DNA from: Kitagawia praeruptora
Lineage: Eukaryota > Streptophyta > Magnoliopsida > Apiales > Apiaceae
Reading direction: 5' to 3'
DNA: 64,000 nt
NCBI GenBank assembly: GCA_037693485.1
Contig: CM075347.1
Location: 142,799,501 to 142,863,500, forward strand
The translations under genes and the position numbers were made by a program. The notes under the pieces are model-generated. The model did no database searches. It saw only the letters and a program-made list of their open reading frames with translations, and was not told the origin of the DNA. Below are positions 30,773 to 41,700 of this stretch, in pieces; the first letter of the stretch is position 1, and every line of letters starts with the position of its first letter.

Positions 30773-32738
30773 ATGGAGTTCATTCTCTTCCGTTTCTTTG
30801 CACTTCTTTCTGTAAGTTGCTTCCATCACCAATTTCTGGGAATCCACTCTTAAGTTCAATTAATTTCCCAGATTACAGATATTGTCAGTTCCCCTACTAA
30901 CTATTTTAACCTACAAAAATCCAGAATTCATTAAATAAATTTCTTCTACAAGTAAACAGTATATAAATTTCCTAAATTACGAATAATATTATTTAATAAT
31001 TCATATATGACAAGCTAGTTTTTAAGCCAGATAAGCTTGTATTGAATCGTACACACGTATATAAATCTGTATGTTTGTGAGCTTCCATGTTGAAAAAATT
31101 CTTGAATTTGACTCTCTATATGATCATGCGTAGCATTTGTGGCAAGCCATGGAGCTCTAACTTTTGAAGATTACTGGAGATCAGTTTTGCCAAACACTCC
31201 CATGCCTAAATCCATTAGCGAACTTCTTCAATCTCCTGGTTAGTGAACTCCCCAAATTTCATCTGTACAGCAATTCTTCCGGCCTAGCCAAATAATTGTT
31301 CCATGTTCCGAAAACCAATTCCTAAACAATTGCTCTGTATACCAAAAAAAATATTTGGACAATTCAAATCAATCTTACAATTTTCAATAAGAACCAAAGG
31401 TATAAGAAAATGTTTTTTTTTAATATTAATAGGTTATAATATCAGCAGGGGCGGAACTATGGGGCTAGCCTAGGCGCTAGCCCGGATCGAACCGAAAAAA
31501 TTAAGTAAATTTTTTTTTAGCCCGGGGTTAATTTTGAAAATGACTACATATATTTTTTAATAGCCTAGGTCAAATTTTGAAATTTAGAATTCCAAGCCTT
31601 GGCCAAGCCAATAACTTCACACAATCACATCCAAATTCATAGAATAAGAGATTCACCACTTTATAAAGGTAGTTCTTTAATTATTTTTTCTTATTCTTAT
31701 TGATATAAGTCAAGATGAAGCAATGATTTCGAACTATAAAAAAAAATTCGCGCTTCACGCCGGATTCGAAGTACAAAATTTTTTTTCACACTTCGCGCGA
31801 GAGCCAACACATTTTTCAGCCACCTGCAAATCGATCCTGGTTCCGCCACTGAATATCAAAGTACCTTGGATACACATAATGGGTGGATGATAAAAGTAAG
31901 GTTTATAACCTGAAAGTCAATTAAATCAAACCGAGCTTACATTTATGCTGCTTTTACAGATCAGCACACCGTCATAGGTGGTGTAGCAGTCAAGTCGTGA
32001 AACAAAGGAAAACCGATTTACGATGGAGTCAATCCAGGCCAAAGCCCATTCGACTACTTGTATGCTGCCTCTGCAGCTCAGCTGCATGATAATCCCAATG
32101 TAACCGTGTTTTTTCTAGAAAATGATTTACACCAAGGAACAAAAATGAATCTACATTTTACCAAGCCCACTACTCCAACAGCGTTCTTGCCTCGAAAAGT
32201 TGCCGAGTCCATTCCATTCTCGTCGAATAAACTACCAGAAATATTTAAAAAGTTCTCTGTGATACAGAACACATCGGAATCTGAAACAATTAAACAGACA
32301 CTCAGTGAATGCGAAGCTCCAAGTATCCAAGGCGAAGAGAAGTACTGTGCAACATCACTGGAGAATATGATCAATTTCTCGACTTCTAAATTGGGGAAAA
32401 AAGTGAATGCAGTGACAACAGTTGTTGAAAAAGAGAGTGAAATGCAGAAGTATAGAATTCTTGGATTAAAAAGATTGGGAGAAAAAGCTGTGATTTGCCA
32501 CAAGCAAAACTATGCATATGCTGTGTTTTATTGCCACAAGACAAACAACGTCCAGGCATATACAATTTCACTTGTTGGAAATGATGGAACAAAAGCGAAA
32601 GCAGCAGCTATTTGTCACACAGATACTTCTTCGTGGAATCCAAAACATATGGCGTTTCAGGTGCTCAAAGTTAAGCCCGGGAGTTTTCCTGTTTGCCATT
32701 TTCTTCCCGAGGATCATGTTCTCTGGGTTCCATATTAA
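30773..32738 (+). pseudogene. BURP-domain gene copy E, three exons, broken acceptor and early stop
   Basis: Exon 1 (30773-30811) encodes MEFILFRFFALLS. Exon 2 homology (31130-31238) encodes DYWRSVLPNTPMPKSISELL, but the AG before it reads TGC (ATCATGC instead of TTTCAG), so the acceptor is lost; the nearest AG, four bases inside, leads to a stop. Exon 3 (31960-32738, after CTTTTACAG) lacks the Gly-rich block of C and D, and its frame has TGA at 31998-32000. From 32058 the BURP domain is open to the stop at 32736 and complete: CH-x10-CH-x25-CH-x25-CH ending CHFLPEDHVLWVPY. It is the best preserved domain in the cluster but lacks a readable N-terminus. Confidence 0.8.
31446..31851. mobile_element. 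hAT-like MITE in intron 2 of copy E
   Basis: Terminal inverted repeat CAGGGGCGGAAC / CAGTGGCGGAACC bounds 406 bp. Flanks AATATCAG (31438-31445) and AATATCAA (31852-31859) form an 8-bp duplication with one mismatch. No coding capacity. Confidence 0.6.
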
Positions 32739-32902
32739 GTATTACTGCTGGATTTCATAACACATATGAGGAGTGTTATATACTCTTATTATGGATGTTT
32801 ACAGTCGATGGGCTGATGTTCAAGCTGCTGCTTCGTTATGTAAACATTAGTACTGTCGTAACATATCGTCGTATATGTTTGTGTGTGCAGTGGCTATTGG
32901 CT

Positions 32903-33170
32903 TGTTGACAATAATTCAAATGTTGATTAGTTCTACTTATTTAAGGGAATAATGTGTTTGTTATCTTCTACATGACAGCATGACATGGTCAATCTCCTAG
33001 TTGAGAGATTCTAGCTGTTAGAATAAAGTCCAGGATTTTCTTCCTGTTTTTTAGTATGTAATTGATTTGTTTTGTTCTATTTAATCTTGTAATCGTTTGC
33101 ATTTTATTCAATGAGAAGAGCAGTTTTCCTCTCAACAATATCTTTGCTCGTCTTTGTTTATTAGCCTACA
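32903..33170 (+). repeat. 5' LTR, copia element
   Basis: 268 bp, TGTTGACAAT...GCCTACA. No perfect TATA box stands out. Confidence 0.95.
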
Positions 33171-33172
33171 TT

Positions 33173-33184
33173 TGGTATCAGAGC
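33173..33184 (+). other. primer-binding site (initiator Met tRNA)
   Basis: TGGTATCAGAGC two bases after the LTR is complementary to the 3' end of plant initiator tRNA-Met, the usual copia primer. Confidence 0.9.
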
Positions 33185-33203
33185 CGTAAGGTTCAGATCT
33201 TGT

Positions 33204-36200
33204 ATGCCAAAATATCAACCCAAACACAGTAAAGAGACCATGGAAATACCCAAGGCTAAAGAAGGAGGATCCATAGGTTTAAACTACCCACTGCTGACAA
33301 GGAGTAATTACACAGCTTGGTCAATAAAAATGAAGGTGTTCATGAAAGCGCAAGGAGTTTGGAATGCGATTGAGCAGAAGGATCCAAAGGTGGCCGTTGA
33401 CGATAAGACGGACCAGGTAGCCGTTGCAGCGATCTATCAGGGAGTTCCTGAAGACGTCCTATTGTCCATTGCTGATAAAGAAACTTCGAAGGAGGCGTGG
33501 GAAGCGATCAAAGTAATGTGTATGGGTGCAGATCGAGCAAAAGAAGCAAAAGTGCAGACCTTAAAGGGAGAGTTTGAGTTTTTAGTTATGAAGGAGACTG
33601 ATAAGATTGATGATTTCTGCATGAAATTGAGTGGTATTGTAACGAATATCCGACTTCTGGGAGAAACAATGGAGGAGTCGAGTGTGGTAAGAAAAATACT
33701 ACGAGCAGTCCCGGATAAATTTCTGCAGATAACTTCAAACATAGAGCAATTTGCAGATTTAAAGACTATGACGGTTGAAGAGGTTGTAGGCCGTCTCAAA
33801 GCACATGAAGAAAGAATGATTGGGAAATCTGGGAAAACTGAAAATACAAGCGGACAACTCTTTCTTACACAAGAGGAGTGGTCGAAAAGGACAAACAAGA
33901 ATATTAGTCATAACAATTCTGGACAGAGAGGACGGGGCACTGGTGTGTTTCGTGGCAGATGCAGAGGGTTCCAAAGAGGAGGTGGTTCTGGGAGAGGATA
34001 CCAGGGCCGCAATGATGAAGTAAATAGAGGTCGTAATGATGAAGTAAATAGAGGTAGAGACAGGAGTCAAGTAAAATGTTTTAACTGCAATGTTTACGGG
34101 CATTATGCAAGTGAATGTCGCAAGCCGCGAAGAGAAAAGGATCGTTCAAAGGAGAAAGAGAATCCAAAGAATCAGGAGGTAAACTTGTCTCGAACTTTAG
34201 ATGAAGAACCTACTTTGTTATTTACTGAATGTGAGGAGAAAAATAAAAAGGTATTGCTTCTCAATGAAGAAGGGGTAAAACCCAAACTTGTTGTTGATAA
34301 AGATAATGCTGCATGTTCAAATGTTTGGTACCTTGATAATGGTGCTAGTAATCACATGACGGGAAGTAAATCCAAGTTCAGGGAATTAGATAAAGGAGTG
34401 TCAGGGCAAGTTAAATTTGGAGATGGTTCCATGGTTAAAATTGAGGGAAAAGGCACAGTGGCTTTGAAATGCAGGGATGGCAAGGAATGTTTGTTGTCAG
34501 ATGTGTACTATATTCCATCTTTACGAAATAACATAATCAGTTTGGGACAGCTCTCGGAGAAAGGAAACAGGGTTGTCATGCTTGGAGAATTCTTATGGGT
34601 TTATGGTGAGCATGGAAGGTTGATATTGAAGGTCAAACGGTCTTCAAATAGATTGTACAGAATCATTATTGAAGAAGTAGATGCCACATGTCTATTGTCG
34701 AAAGCTGAAGAAAAAACTTGGTTATGGCATTCGAGGCTCGGACACGTGAACTTTGGAGCAATGAAATTGATGTCAAATAATGGAATGGCAATTGGAATAC
34801 CAGATTTTACACTGCCCAATGGAGTGTGCTCAGGTTGTCTGTTGTCGAAGCAAGCCAGGGCACCGTTTCCCTCACAGTCAAAGTTTGTAGCAAAAGAAAG
34901 ATTGGAACTAATACACGGAGATATATGCGGTCCAATTTCACCACCTACACCAGCTGGAAATAGGTACTTCCTCCTGTTGGTTGATGACTTTAGTAGAAAA
35001 ATGTGGGTATTTATGTTAAAACAGAAGAGTGATGCATTAGCGGCGTTTAAGAAATTTAAAACTTTAGCTGAAAATGAAATAAAAGCTACTATTACTGTGT
35101 TTAGAACTGATCGAGGTGGTGAATTCACCTCGGATGAGTTTCAGAGTTTCTGTGATGAAGCAGGCATTCAGAGGCATTTGACAGCGCCATACTCTCCACA
35201 ACAGAACGGAGTAGTTGAAAGGCGTAATCGAACAGTAGTAGCTATGACAAGGAGTCTATTGAAGGAGAAAAGTATGCCAGCCATGTTCTGGGGAGAGGCT
35301 GTTAAACACGCCGTTTATATTTTGAACAGGTTGCCCACTCGAGTTCTAAAAGGAGAGACTCCCTATGAAGCTTGGAAGGGAGAGAAGCCCAATCTTGGGT
35401 TTATCAAAACTTTCGGGTGTCTTGCACACATGAAAATAGCGAAGGATCACGTGCAGAAATTAGATGACAGGAGTAAGAAGATGGTTTATCTTGGTAATGA
35501 ACCTGGAAGCAAAGCACATCGGTTGTACGATCCACTTACTGGTAGACTTGGTGTAAGCAGAGATGTTATATTCGAAGAAAACAAAGGTTGGAATTGGAAT
35601 AGAGAGGTGATTGAAAACAGTCACAACAATGGTTCGTTTATGTTGATCGAAGCTCCTGAACAAGTTCAACAGGAAGGTTCAGAATTTGAGATGTATACTC
35701 CCATTCAATCACACGGGAGAGAATTTGGGATGCATACGCCCATTCCCATGCAGTCATACAAGAGCTCTAGTAGCAGTTCTAGTAGCAGTTCTGAGAACAG
35801 CAGTTCAGAACCTAGAAAATTCAGGTTATTGAGTGATGTTTACAATGATACAGAGGAAATAGAACTACCAGATGATGAGCTGTTGTTACTTGGCATCGAG
35901 GAACCCAGCAATTATGAACAAGCTGAAAAAGAAATGGAGTGGAAGAAGGCTATGCAAGCAGAGATGGAATCGATTGAAAAGAACAGAACATGGGTCTTAA
36001 CTGAGTTGCCACCTGGGAGGAAAGCAATAAGCCTCAAGTGGGTGTACAAGTTAAAGAAAAATACAGATGGAGAGATTGTGAAATACAAGGCGAGAATCGT
36101 TGCAAAAGGTTATGTGCAAAAGAAAGGCATCGACTTTGAAGAAGTTTTCGCCCCAGTCACAAGGATGGAAACAGTTCGTTTGTTGCTCGCACTGGCAGCT

Positions 36201-37436
36201 AAGAATGGGTGGGAAGTGCACCACCTTGATGTAAAATCTCCATTTTTAAATGGTGAGCTTATTGAAGAAGTATACGTAAGTCAGCCTGATGGATTTGTAG
36301 TTGAGAATCAGAGACACAAAGTATACAAGTTGTTGAAGGCGTTGTACGGGTTGAGACAAGCCCCACGGGCTTGGTATGCACGTCTTAACAGATGTCTAAA
36401 GGAACTGGGTTTTGAAAAATGCCCGCATGAGCACGCTGTCTATACGAAGAGAGAAGGAAATGAGTCTCTAATTGTTGCCGTGTATGTTGATGACTTGCTA
36501 GTGACGGGTTCAAGTTTGGCAAATATAAACAAGTTTAAAAGAGAGATGAAAAAAGAGTTCGAAATGAGCGATATGGGCAAGCTTTCTTACTACTTGGGAA
36601 TTGAAGTTAACCAAAGAAGTACTGGGACTGAATTGAAGCAAACGGCTTATGCTAAAAAGATGTTAGAAAAAACAGATATGGCTGATTGTAACTCAGTTAA
36701 ATATCCAATGGAACCGAAGGAGGCACTTAACAAGGATGAGAAAGGAAAGGTTGTGAATGAGACGAAGTACAGAAGTATGGTTGGAGGACTGAGATTCTTG
36801 GTAAATACGAGACCAGATTTAGCATATTCTGTTGGAGTGGTGAGTCGTTACTTGGAAAGGCCCACTATCTTGCACTATAATGCTATCAAGAGAATACTGA
36901 GGTATATAAAAGGAACTTTGAACTATGGTTTAGTTTATTCGAAGGGTGTGGGTAATTACATTCTGTCTGGTTATTCGGATAGTAACTTGGCTGGGGACAC
37001 TGATGATAGGAAGAGCACAGGGGGCGTAGTGTTTTACTTGAATGAAAATCTGATAACTTGGATTTCTCAAAAACAGAAATGTGTGGCGCTTTCCTCCTGT
37101 GAAGCCGAGTTCATGGCTGCAAACGCAGCAGCATGTCAGGGTGTGTGGTTGCGGAACTTATTGAGACAGATAACTGATATTGGTGATGCTCCAGTTGTGA
37201 TATACGTTGATAACAAGTCTGCAATAGACTTAACGAAAAATCCCGTTTTTCATGGTAGAAGCAAGCATATCGACATACGATATCATTTCATCCGAGATTG
37301 CATTGAGAGAGGAGAAGTTGATGTGAAACATGTTGGTACTACGGAGCAGCGAGCAGACATACTTACAAAAGCAATGTCTAGAGTTAAGTTTGAAGAAATG
37401 CGTTCTGCATTGGGAGTTAGAGAACTGGAAACATGA
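33204..37436 (+). CDS. gag-pol: copia gag-pol polyprotein, 1410 aa, open
   Basis: Gag (UBN2-type) covers residues 1-230. A CCHC knuckle CFNCNVYGHYASEC is near residue 292 after an RG-rich stretch with a small tandem repeat (GRNDEVNR twice). The protease active site is DNGAS near 377. The pre-integrase HxxH/CxxC domain is near 505-545. The integrase triad is D in HGDICGP near 572, D in RTDRGGEF near 635 and E in NGVVERRNR near 672. A run of ten serines lies near 855. RT has LDVKSPFLNG near 1009 and YVDDLLV near 1095; RNase H has SDSNLAGDTDDRKSTGG near 1258 and SSCEAEFMA near 1299. DVKSPF instead of the common DVKxAF is a small oddity. I did not assign a copia sub-lineage. Confidence 0.95.
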   Translation: MPKYQPKHSKETMEIPKAKEGGSIGLNYPLLTRSNYTAWSIKMKVFMKAQGVWNAIEQKDPKVAVDDKTDQVAVAAIYQGVPEDVLLSIADKETSKEAWEAIKVMCMGADRAKEAKVQTLKGEFEFLVMKETDKIDDFCMKLSGIVTNIRLLGETMEESSVVRKILRAVPDKFLQITSNIEQFADLKTMTVEEVVGRLKAHEERMIGKSGKTENTSGQLFLTQEEWSKRTNKNISHNNSGQRGRGTGVFRGRCRGFQRGGGSGRGYQGRNDEVNRGRNDEVNRGRDRSQVKCFNCNVYGHYASECRKPRREKDRSKEKENPKNQEVNLSRTLDEEPTLLFTECEEKNKKVLLLNEEGVKPKLVVDKDNAACSNVWYLDNGASNHMTGSKSKFRELDKGVSGQVKFGDGSMVKIEGKGTVALKCRDGKECLLSDVYYIPSLRNNIISLGQLSEKGNRVVMLGEFLWVYGEHGRLILKVKRSSNRLYRIIIEEVDATCLLSKAEEKTWLWHSRLGHVNFGAMKLMSNNGMAIGIPDFTLPNGVCSGCLLSKQARAPFPSQSKFVAKERLELIHGDICGPISPPTPAGNRYFLLLVDDFSRKMWVFMLKQKSDALAAFKKFKTLAENEIKATITVFRTDRGGEFTSDEFQSFCDEAGIQRHLTAPYSPQQNGVVERRNRTVVAMTRSLLKEKSMPAMFWGEAVKHAVYILNRLPTRVLKGETPYEAWKGEKPNLGFIKTFGCLAHMKIAKDHVQKLDDRSKKMVYLGNEPGSKAHRLYDPLTGRLGVSRDVIFEENKGWNWNREVIENSHNNGSFMLIEAPEQVQQEGSEFEMYTPIQSHGREFGMHTPIPMQSYKSSSSSSSSSSENSSSEPRKFRLLSDVYNDTEEIELPDDELLLLGIEEPSNYEQAEKEMEWKKAMQAEMESIEKNRTWVLTELPPGRKAISLKWVYKLKKNTDGEIVKYKARIVAKGYVQKKGIDFEEVFAPVTRMETVRLLLALAAKNGWEVHHLDVKSPFLNGELIEEVYVSQPDGFVVENQRHKVYKLLKALYGLRQAPRAWYARLNRCLKELGFEKCPHEHAVYTKREGNESLIVAVYVDDLLVTGSSLANINKFKREMKKEFEMSDMGKLSYYLGIEVNQRSTGTELKQTAYAKKMLEKTDMADCNSVKYPMEPKEALNKDEKGKVVNETKYRSMVGGLRFLVNTRPDLAYSVGVVSRYLERPTILHYNAIKRILRYIKGTLNYGLVYSKGVGNYILSGYSDSNLAGDTDDRKSTGGVVFYLNENLITWISQKQKCVALSSCEAEFMAANAAACQGVWLRNLLRQITDIGDAPVVIYVDNKSAIDLTKNPVFHGRSKHIDIRYHFIRDCIERGEVDVKHVGTTEQRADILTKAMSRVKFEEMRSALGVRELET

Positions 37437-37445
37437 GTTTGAATT

Positions 37446-37456
37446 AAGGGGGAGAA
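37446..37456 (+). other. polypurine tract, copia element
   Basis: AAGGGGGAGAA directly before the 3' LTR primes plus-strand synthesis. Confidence 0.9.
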
Positions 37457-37724
37457 TGTTGGCAATAATTCAAATGTTGATTAGTTCTACTTATTTAAGG
37501 GAATAATGTGTTTGTTATCTTCTACATGACAGCATGACATGGTCAATCTCCTAGTTGAGAGATTCTAGCTGTTAGAATAAAGTCCAGGATTTTCTTCCTG
37601 TTTTTTAGTATGTAATTGATTTGTTTTGTTCTATTTAATCTTGTAATCGTTTGCATTTTATTCAATGAGAAGAGCAGTTTTCCTCTCAACAATATCTTTG
37701 CTCGTCTTTGTTTATTAGCCTACA
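37457..37724 (+). repeat. 3' LTR, copia element
   Basis: 268 bp, TGTTGGCAAT...GCCTACA, nearly identical to the 5' LTR. Confidence 0.95.
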
Positions 37725-37729
37725 TGGCT

Positions 37730-38365
37730 ACCACTTGAAAAATAAGTGAAAATTTCTATTTCATCCCCGGCTGATGTTATAAAATCAGTGAAAATTTCAT
37801 TATTAATTAGTATTTGAACCCCAGCTGATGTTTTAAGAAGGTATTGACTGCACTTTATAATGTTCAAAGATTGTACTTGCAGAAAGACATTCATCATGGG
37901 CCTCAACAATATTTAGATCGGAAGATGAAAAGAACAGAAAAGGTAGAAGAGCATCCTCTATATTTGTACTAGAGGGAATGACAAAATTCCAGATTTATCC
38001 ACTTTTGCAGATGCTGATACATATCATACATGCACTGCATCGAGTAGACTCCCTACATGTTTTCTTCTTTTCTAATTTCCAACAGGAATTTTAAATTTCA
38101 AGTTATGCACCACCTACTACAAACTTAAGCACTGTCGATCCTAGACCTCTATAAAAACGATGAGTGGCCTGATCAAAATACAGACAAATTCAGTGTCATA
38201 ACCAAAACTTAGTTTACTTCAGGTAATCACTTCAAATAATCGAGATCATGAATAAACACACACACACACACAAGTACAAGACGTCAAGACCTCAAAATCG
38301 AATGTGTGTAGCGGACCTAGCTAGGGGAGAGGCAGGGAGTGATTTAGAGAAGTTAAAATAACTAA
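37730..38365. other. 3' flank of copy E, no gene seen
   Basis: Shares blocks with the 3' flank of copy D (GATTGTACTTGCAGAAAGAC). Contains a short (CA)n run near 38258-38271. Nothing else recognised. Confidence 0.5.
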
Positions 38366-38374
38366 TTATTTGAA

Positions 38375-38657
38375 GGCTTAATGACCTTTTGGCCCTTCAA
38401 GTTTGCACATTTATAACCATAAAGCCCTACAGTTTTAAAGCGTTCCTTTTCGCCCCTCCAACTTCAGAAATGTACCTTTTTGCCACAAACCGACGTCTAT
38501 TCGTTCTAAAAGGCGACGATTTTGTGTCAAAAAGGCGACGGTTTTGTGGCTAAAAGGTACATTTCTGAAGTCGGAGTGGCAAAAAGGAACGAGTTTAAAC
38601 GTTAGGGCTTTATGGGTATAAGTGTGCAAACTTGAAGGGTCAAAAGGTCATTAAGCC
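38375..38657. mobile_element. Mutator-like MITE
   Basis: Long inverted repeats of about 110 bp, beginning GGCTTAATGACCTTTTGRCC, fold almost the whole 283 bp. A perfect 9-bp duplication TTATTTGAA (38366-38374, 38658-38666) flanks it. No ORF. Confidence 0.85.
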
Positions 38658-38666
38658 TTATTTGAA

Positions 38667-39778
38667 ACCCCTCTGAGATATTGAAGAACAAAAGAATAAT
38701 ATTTTGTTGATGCCAATCCCGACATACAAGTTTCCAGATATTACAATTATGATCCGAACAAGTCCTTGTTCTTGGAGAACAAGTCACACATCTTATCGGG
38801 TCACTGTTTCGTTAATTGGTAGTAGTATTTTTCTTAGTTGGGTCAGAGGTTCAGCCTTTGAGCTGGTGATGTGGTGTAGTCAAAATCGAGTAGTGGCCGA
38901 TACAGGTACAACTAAAACATGCAAGGTAAAGATGTGGCAGTCACTAAGGTGATTCTTCTTTCTCACTTCTCAAATTTTTTTTTCCTTTTTTGATGTTCGT
39001 TTTAATTTTTAATATTCTACAAGCTTATAAATGCAAGGACTTTTTTTAAAATATGATATAATATTTTTTTATAATAAAATTAAATTTTTGTCTAATTTTC
39101 TAGTTTAATAATTATTTTAATTTTAAATTAATATATATTAGTCAAAAGCTCATGTATTGTTTAGAATTAATAATATAAATTATTAACTTTAATTTTTTGT
39201 TAACGAGATTCGAAACTTGGGTATTCATTAAATTAACACAAATATGAAATATTACTTTGTGTTGAACCATTGTTAGATCTAACGGTTTTTATCGATTTAC
39301 TAAAAATCTAACAATCACAATTGTTTATGTGATTGAACCATTGAACCAAACTATGAATAATTATTCTCTAGTTTGCTTATTATAGTTTAGTATTAGTATA
39401 GATTTGTATTCAACTAGGATTTTTATAGTCAAGTTAGATTTTAAAATATATAGATTGTAAAATATTTTTAAAATATTAATGTATTCAATTAAGATTTCAT
39501 TTTTTTTAAAAATTTGGGTGTATTTAATTTAACTTTTTAAAAAATTCATTAAAATATGATCGTATTTAAAAATCTATAGTTTTGTTTGGATTAATTAAAT
39601 TGTGGATTTTGATGGATAGCACCAAAGCGTTTTTTATAAATTTTAAAAATCATTCTAAATTTTTTATAATTTTAAAATATTAGTAAAAAAATGTTATTAA
39701 ATTTATGGGACTTTACACAACTTACAAGATTCTACGTAATTATTATTAATAATCCGTTAAAATTTTTAAAAATCTTAA
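38667..39778. other. AT-rich spacer, no gene seen
   Basis: Unrecognised sequence; from about 39000 very AT-rich. No domain or repeat end that I can support. Confidence 0.5.
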
Positions 39779-39787
39779 TTGAATATA

Positions 39788-41206
39788 GACTTAATTGCAG
39801 GAAAGTGGCCTCAACTATTTTTTTTTTTGCATCAAAATGGCCAAAGTATGGAAACAAGCACTTTAATGGCTGAACTATTTTTTTTAAAGCACCCGATTGC
39901 ATTCTGTCAACTGGCTTTAACAGACGTTAAAAAAGGAAGGGTAAAACGTCATATTAGGGTTGTGAAAGGCGGAGAGGTGGAGTACGGTGTGAGGTTGGAT
40001 TGAAAAACAAAAAAGAAGAAAACAGGGGAAGGGGAATGGCTGTTAGTAAGGGCAGAGGAATGGAGAGATGGGGCTGGGGTGTTGTTGAGAAGAAGGGGAT
40101 AAAAGGGGGCGGAGGAAAAGAAGAGGAGTGGAGGTGGATTGATGGGATGAACTGGGCGGGGCGGTGGAAAACGGAAGTGGTTGTGGGTCGAGGTTGCGAA
40201 GTCGGAGGCGTGGTGGATTGGACGGAGGAGAAGGAGGTTGGCTGTACGTGGGCTGAAGAGGTGAACGGAGGTTGAAGGACAATCGTGGAAGAAGGAGATG
40301 AGGTGGGTGATGTATTGGTGCTGTGGCAGCGGTTGAAAGGAGAAGGAAGGGGAATGTTGGTGGCGGAATCGGAGTAGGGAGGTTGCGAGGAACGGTGGTG
40401 GCGAAGTGAGTGGAAGAAGGAGGTAGTTGAGGGAGATGGCGTTGTGGGTTGTGCAGGTGGAGTCGATAGGAGGTGGCACAGTGGTGCAGTAATGGTGTTG
40501 AGGTGAATGAAAAAGGACGGGTGAACGGAGGTGTAGGATGTGAGGTGGTAGTGTGGCTATTGGGTTGTTGGTTGGAGTGGAGGTGGTGATTGGCGGAAGG
40601 GGGAGGAGATGGGGAGCTGTGTAGGGAGGAATGGAGAAGAGGTGAACGGACGGGGTGGAATGAAGGGACGGGGTGCATACAGTAAGTATATTCAAACTCT
40701 GGAATCCAGTTGATTTCTTAAATGCCATCATTATTGGTAGTGTTTAATTAGAGTTTGTACTTAACATTCTTGATTAAACTTTTGAATCAGGACTAATCGA
40801 AAATTTATCAATGCACGCAGAGTATGAAGAGAGGCAGATGACTCTCCCTAGTAGAGAGTATAGCAATGGAAAATTTTTGTTGTGTTTATTGCAGTGGGAA
40901 TAAAAAGACCATGGGAGATGGGTTTTTGATGGAGAACGGATGAGAGGTGGAAATGGGTGGAGCATCAACGGAGATGAAGGCGGAACTGGTAGTGGTAGTG
41001 TTGCAGGTGATTGGGTGGTGAAAGGTAGAGAGGTGGAGTAATATGACGTTTTTACCCTTCCTTTTTTAACGTCTGTTAAAGCCAGTTGACGGAATGCAAT
41101 CGCATGCTTTTAAAAAAATAGTTCAGCCATTAAAGTGCTTGTTTCCATACTTTGGCCATTTTGGTGCAAAAAAAAATAGTTGAGGCCACTTTCCTGCAAT
41201 TAAGTC
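39788..41206. mobile_element. Mutator-like element with about 168-bp TIRs and a purine-skewed core
   Basis: Terminal repeats starting GACTTAATTGCAGGAAAGTG are inverted at 39788-39956 and about 41039-41206. A perfect 9-bp duplication TTGAATATA (39779-39787, 41207-41215) flanks the 1419-bp element. The core (about 39957-40680) is unusually G-rich and purine-rich on +. On - it gives overlapping Pro/Ser/His-rich open frames (40731-39949 and 40678-40043) of no known family; these look like composition effects. No transposase. Possibly a Pack-MULE with captured sequence. Confidence 0.8.
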
Positions 41207-41215
41207 TTGAATATA

Positions 41216-41700
41216 TCCCTAATCCGCAACAAGAACCTTCATCAACACACGCTATAAGAAACAGATACATTTTCGACCATTTTAAAGATTGGATTTTATA
41301 TTAAAATGGTCGGACTATTTCAAAACGGCCGGATTAAAATGGTTAGATTTAACGTGGTCGGGTTAAGTTCAAAATAATCAGACATAATCAGGGTTCATCG
41401 TTGATTGGCATTGACCCACATCCAATGTTCCAGAAATCGCTCCATTAGATAGTCTAGACAATGAATCTACCTTCTAACGATTAATCGACTAGACAACGAT
41501 TAATCAGAAAAATTAATCGAAACATTAATCGGATGTATTTTAATATTAAAAAACTAATAATTTTTATGTCAACAAATAATTTTTGTACAAGTAAAATATA
41601 GAAGGCCATACCAAGCAAGGAACAAATATAAAATGGATATATTTTCAAAAAAAAAAAATTTATAAAATGGATATGAAAAAAAGAAAAAGTCAAAGATATA
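41216..41700. other. spacer, possible CACTA-type end
   Basis: Near 41248 CACGCTATAAGAAACAG followed by CGACCATTTT...AAATGGTCGG resembles a degraded CACTA end with subterminal repeats. Near 41480-41535 ATTAATCG is repeated. Neither is firm. Confidence 0.3.

Larger units (their letters stand above)
32903..37724 (+). mobile_element. intact Ty1/copia LTR retrotransposon
   Basis: LTRs of 268 bp (32903-33170, 37457-37724), primer-binding site, one open gag-pol frame, polypurine tract and the 5-bp duplication TGGCT (32898-32902, 37725-37729). By eye the two LTRs differ at one site (TGTTGA versus TGTTGG). The order protease, integrase, RT, RNase H is that of copia. It is inserted about 165 bp downstream of the stop of BURP copy E. 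Everything needed for autonomy looks present. Confidence 0.95.

Noticed and set aside
39949..40731. 260-aa and 211-aa Pro/Ser/His-rich frames on - in the Mutator-like element
   Set aside because: Two overlapping frames are open together, as expected from base skew; low complexity and no family. Described with the element instead.
41248..41400. CACTA transposon end
   Set aside because: Only a loose match to a CACTA terminal motif with a few inverted GGTCG blocks and no partner end or 3-bp duplication found.
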